A DNA stretch of 64,000 bases from assembly GCA_900544205.1 (NCBI GenBank), contig UQUG01000003.1, positions 1-64,000 on the forward strand, read 5' to 3'. Origin of the DNA: an uncultured Collinsella sp. Lineage in GTDB: Bacteria > Actinomycetota > Coriobacteriia > Coriobacteriales > Coriobacteriaceae. The notes beneath the pieces were generated by a model. It did no database searches, was not told the origin of the DNA, and worked only from the letters and a program-made list of their open reading frames with translations. Position 1 is the stretch's first letter, and the number at the start of each line of letters is the position of its first letter. A program made the translations under genes and the position numbers. Shown here piece after piece: positions 61,957-64,000 of this stretch.

Positions 61957-63243
61957 ATGATATTTGAAACCTCTCGGCGCAGGTCTGTTTCGCTGTGCCA
62001 TTCATGGCAATTTAAGATTTGTTTCGTATGGGGCGGGGAGCTCGTGTCGACATTGACGAGCTTGATTCTCCAAATGGGTCTCATTTGGCATATCGCCCTC
62101 ACGACAGAATCATCTTCCCTCCTCTCCCTGGCATCGTTAGCAGGCTTTCTGCCGATTGCTTTGTTCGGAGTCCTTGCGGGCGCCGTTGTCGACAGGCTGC
62201 CTTTGAAACGTGTTCTCATCGGCGCCGACCTCTTCGTTGCCGCGGTGGGCGCCGCCTTGGCGATTGCCTCGTTGGCCGGCAGCTTACCTGCCTGGTCAAT
62301 ACTCATCGCCCTGTTTCTCCGCGCAGCTGGCACTTCGTTCTACACGCCGGCCTCCCAATCCCTCACGCCCCATCTCGCCCCGCCAGAGCATCTCGTTCGC
62401 CTATCGGGAGTGATGCAGGCGATTCAGTCCGCCGGATACATTCTTGGCGCCGCGCTCGCGGCAGTGATTTATCCTGTGGCGGGCATTACCGCCATGATTG
62501 CCCTCGACGTGCTGGGGGCGCTTTTCGCTTCTCTAGCTGTCCTCGCCGCTCAGATAGACGCAGGAGGACTCGACGAAGCCGACCGCAGCTCGTCCTTTTC
62601 CAATAAAGTTCGAGAACTTTTCTCTGAGATTTCGGACGGCTACAAGCTGATCAGGGGATACAGGGGGCTGTTCGCCCTTCTTTGGTGCGGGTTCGTCTTC
62701 GCTTTCGCGTTCTCCCCACTCGCGGCATTGTTCCCAATAATGACCTTGGGACATTTTGGCGGTAGCACGGGGGATGCTGCTTTGGTGGAGGTCCTTTTCT
62801 CCGCAGGCATGCTGGCTGGGTCCGGCATTTTGGCGGCCACGGGAGGGTTCCGCAATAGGTCGCTCACCATGGTCGCCGCGATCGCCGGCTTCGGCGTCGT
62901 CGCAATCGCATCCGGATTGATCGGCCCGTCGCTGTTCGCCGTTTTCCTACCGGCGAGCTTTCTTATGGGCGCATGCTCCCCGTTGTACGCGGGAACCCAG
63001 ACTGCCCTTATGCAGGAGCAGATACCTCCTGAGTACCTAGGCCGCGTTTTCGGCCTCTACGGAACCATCATGGCGTGGGCCATGCCCATGGGCCTCGCGG
63101 CCCCCTCCGTTTTTGCGGATCTGCTTGGAGCTCCGTTATGGTTCGTCGGCTCTGGAGCGACCATGGTACTGCTTGCGATGGCTATGCTGCTTGCTCCGAG
63201 CGTCCGAAACGTGGGGAAAAGAGATACCGGGCGGATTCAATAG
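61957..63243 (+). CDS. Mef-like macrolide efflux transporter (MFS)
   Basis: 428 residues, 12 membrane helices. FLPIALFGVLAGAVVDRLPL (motif A loop), ADLFVAAVGAALAIASL, YTPASQSLTPHLAPPEHLVR and LGRVFGLYGTIMAWAMPMGL follow the order of Mef proteins. Proton-driven drug export in the cytoplasmic membrane. ATG 61957 is preferred: TTG 61906 lies inside the terminator, and Mef proteins begin close to this point. Next gene is an ABC-F protein, as in mef-msr operons. Substrate by analogy: 14- and 15-membered macrolides; not proven. Confidence 0.8.
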   Translation: MIFETSRRRSVSLCHSWQFKICFVWGGELVSTLTSLILQMGLIWHIALTTESSSLLSLASLAGFLPIALFGVLAGAVVDRLPLKRVLIGADLFVAAVGAALAIASLAGSLPAWSILIALFLRAAGTSFYTPASQSLTPHLAPPEHLVRLSGVMQAIQSAGYILGAALAAVIYPVAGITAMIALDVLGALFASLAVLAAQIDAGGLDEADRSSSFSNKVRELFSEISDGYKLIRGYRGLFALLWCGFVFAFAFSPLAALFPIMTLGHFGGSTGDAALVEVLFSAGMLAGSGILAATGGFRNRSLTMVAAIAGFGVVAIASGLIGPSLFAVFLPASFLMGACSPLYAGTQTALMQEQIPPEYLGRVFGLYGTIMAWAMPMGLAAPSVFADLLGAPLWFVGSGATMVLLAMAMLLAPSVRNVGKRDTGRIQ

Positions 63244-63504
63244 CCCAAGTATTCGAAAAAAAGAGGCGGCAGCCATCGGTTCACGCGTCAGCCTTCAAGC
63301 CCTTGCGACGACGAGGTATTGCGCCGACATCCCACATCGCGCTCCTTATTCGTCGCCAACTATCATTTTCGGATTTGCCGGCTTGCGCAAGGTCAAAACG
63401 CTCGCGCCGGCAATTGGGCAAAGGCGAAAAATCGACGTGAGCAATCTTTTTTGGCATGGCTGCGCTTCCAGTAAAAGGCTAATACACAAAAGGCGGTTCA
63501 ACCT

Positions 63505-64000
63505 ATGGAACTCATAGTCAAAGCTAAAGACATCTTTTTGGAATATGCCGGCCGCGATATCCTGGATATCGAAGAGTTGGAAATCTACTCCTACGATCGC
63601 ATCGGCTTGGTGGGAGACAATGGCGCAGGCAAAACCAGCCTGCTTAAAATTCTGAGCGGCAATCTTACCATTGCGGACGCCGACGTCAGGCGCTTCGGCA
63701 GCATTGCCCTCATCGGCCAACTCGATGAACTCGACCTTGATGCGGCTCAGGACAGTGGTGAGATGCTCTCCCGTCTCAACGTCGCCGGAGTGGCGCAGGA
63801 GACGATGAGCGGCGGGGAGGAAACACGCGCCAAGATTGCCTCTGCACTCTCCCAGCATGCAAGCGCGATCTTCGCCGACGAGCCTACGAGCCACCTCGAC
63901 CAAGACGGCATCCGCCTTCTCGTCGGACAACTCAAGGCATTTGATGGGGCTCTGCTCATCGTGAGCCATGACCGTCATTTTCTCGACCAGGTGGTAGACA
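63505..64000 (+). CDS. ABC-F ribosome protection protein, Msr-like (partial)
   Basis: About 165 residues to the window edge. GDNGAGKTSLLKIL (Walker A), ETMSGGEETRAKIA (signature), IFADEPTSHLDQ (Walker B) and IVSHDRHFLDQ (switch His). No membrane segments. The start MELIVKAKDIFLEYAG and DYDRIGLVG-like sequence follow Msr(D). Msr-type proteins free ribosomes of macrolides. 260 bases after the efflux gene. ATG 63505, with AAGG upstream. The second ATPase domain lies outside. Confidence 0.85.
   Translation, partial: MELIVKAKDIFLEYAGRDILDIEELEIYSYDRIGLVGDNGAGKTSLLKILSGNLTIADADVRRFGSIALIGQLDELDLDAAQDSGEMLSRLNVAGVAQETMSGGEETRAKIASALSQHASAIFADEPTSHLDQDGIRLLVGQLKAFDGALLIVSHDRHFLDQVVD

Noticed and set aside
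63346..63978. 210-codon minus-strand frame
   Set aside because: Opposite the ABC-F gene, whose Walker and signature motifs are intact.

Overview
The window looks like a piece of a gut Coriobacteriia genome, most probably Collinsella or a close relative. This is inferred from high GC with strong G/C third positions, a TGTGACAAAGGGAC-type palindrome used as intergenic punctuation, a Tat-exported surface protein with an LAGTG-type sorting signal, and a GyrB/ParE variant typical of that class. No rRNA, tRNA or CRISPR array was seen.

Positions 1-33000 are mostly chromosomal backbone. They hold the 3' part of a tRNA-dihydrouridine synthase gene; a magnesium locus with two Mg2+ P-type ATPases, a winged-helix regulator and small membrane proteins; a fused ABC ATPase/FtsX permease; a redox operon (CXXC micro-protein, polyferredoxin-like membrane protein, TlpA-like lipoprotein) divergent from a two-component system; a stretch of gene remnants (15.8-17.8 kb); a PadR/DUF1700 operon; a LuxR regulator next to a 1455-residue surface protein; an XRE/membrane-protein pair; a type II topoisomerase pair; a DUF4143 ATPase; and a flavodoxin-like reductase.

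Positions 33000-60440 form an accessory region. Five copies of a short motif, which on the minus strand reads as a gene end coding ...EWE-stop (the usual C-terminus of GMP synthase, guaA), lie at 33012, 33550, 36298, 54961 and 60427. I read them as stacked attachment sites of elements inserted at the guaA 3' end. The 36298-54975 element carries a tyrosine integrase, an excisionase-like HTH, a VapE-like helicase, relaxosome proteins, a MobL-like relaxase, a VirD4/TraG coupling protein, exported proteins and a Type III restriction-modification operon. No type IV secretion channel genes were seen, so it is more likely mobilizable than self-conjugative. The 54961-60441 segment has no integrase and carries defence-like genes: AAA ATPase + RloB, and a zinc-ribbon protein with an AbiTii-like tail. 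A TenpN-like Type III toxin lies at 35.5-36.0 kb.

Positions 60441-64000 hold further remnants, then a Mef-like efflux pump preceded by a leader peptide and attenuator, then the start of an Msr-like ABC-F gene. This arrangement matches inducible macrolide-resistance loci.
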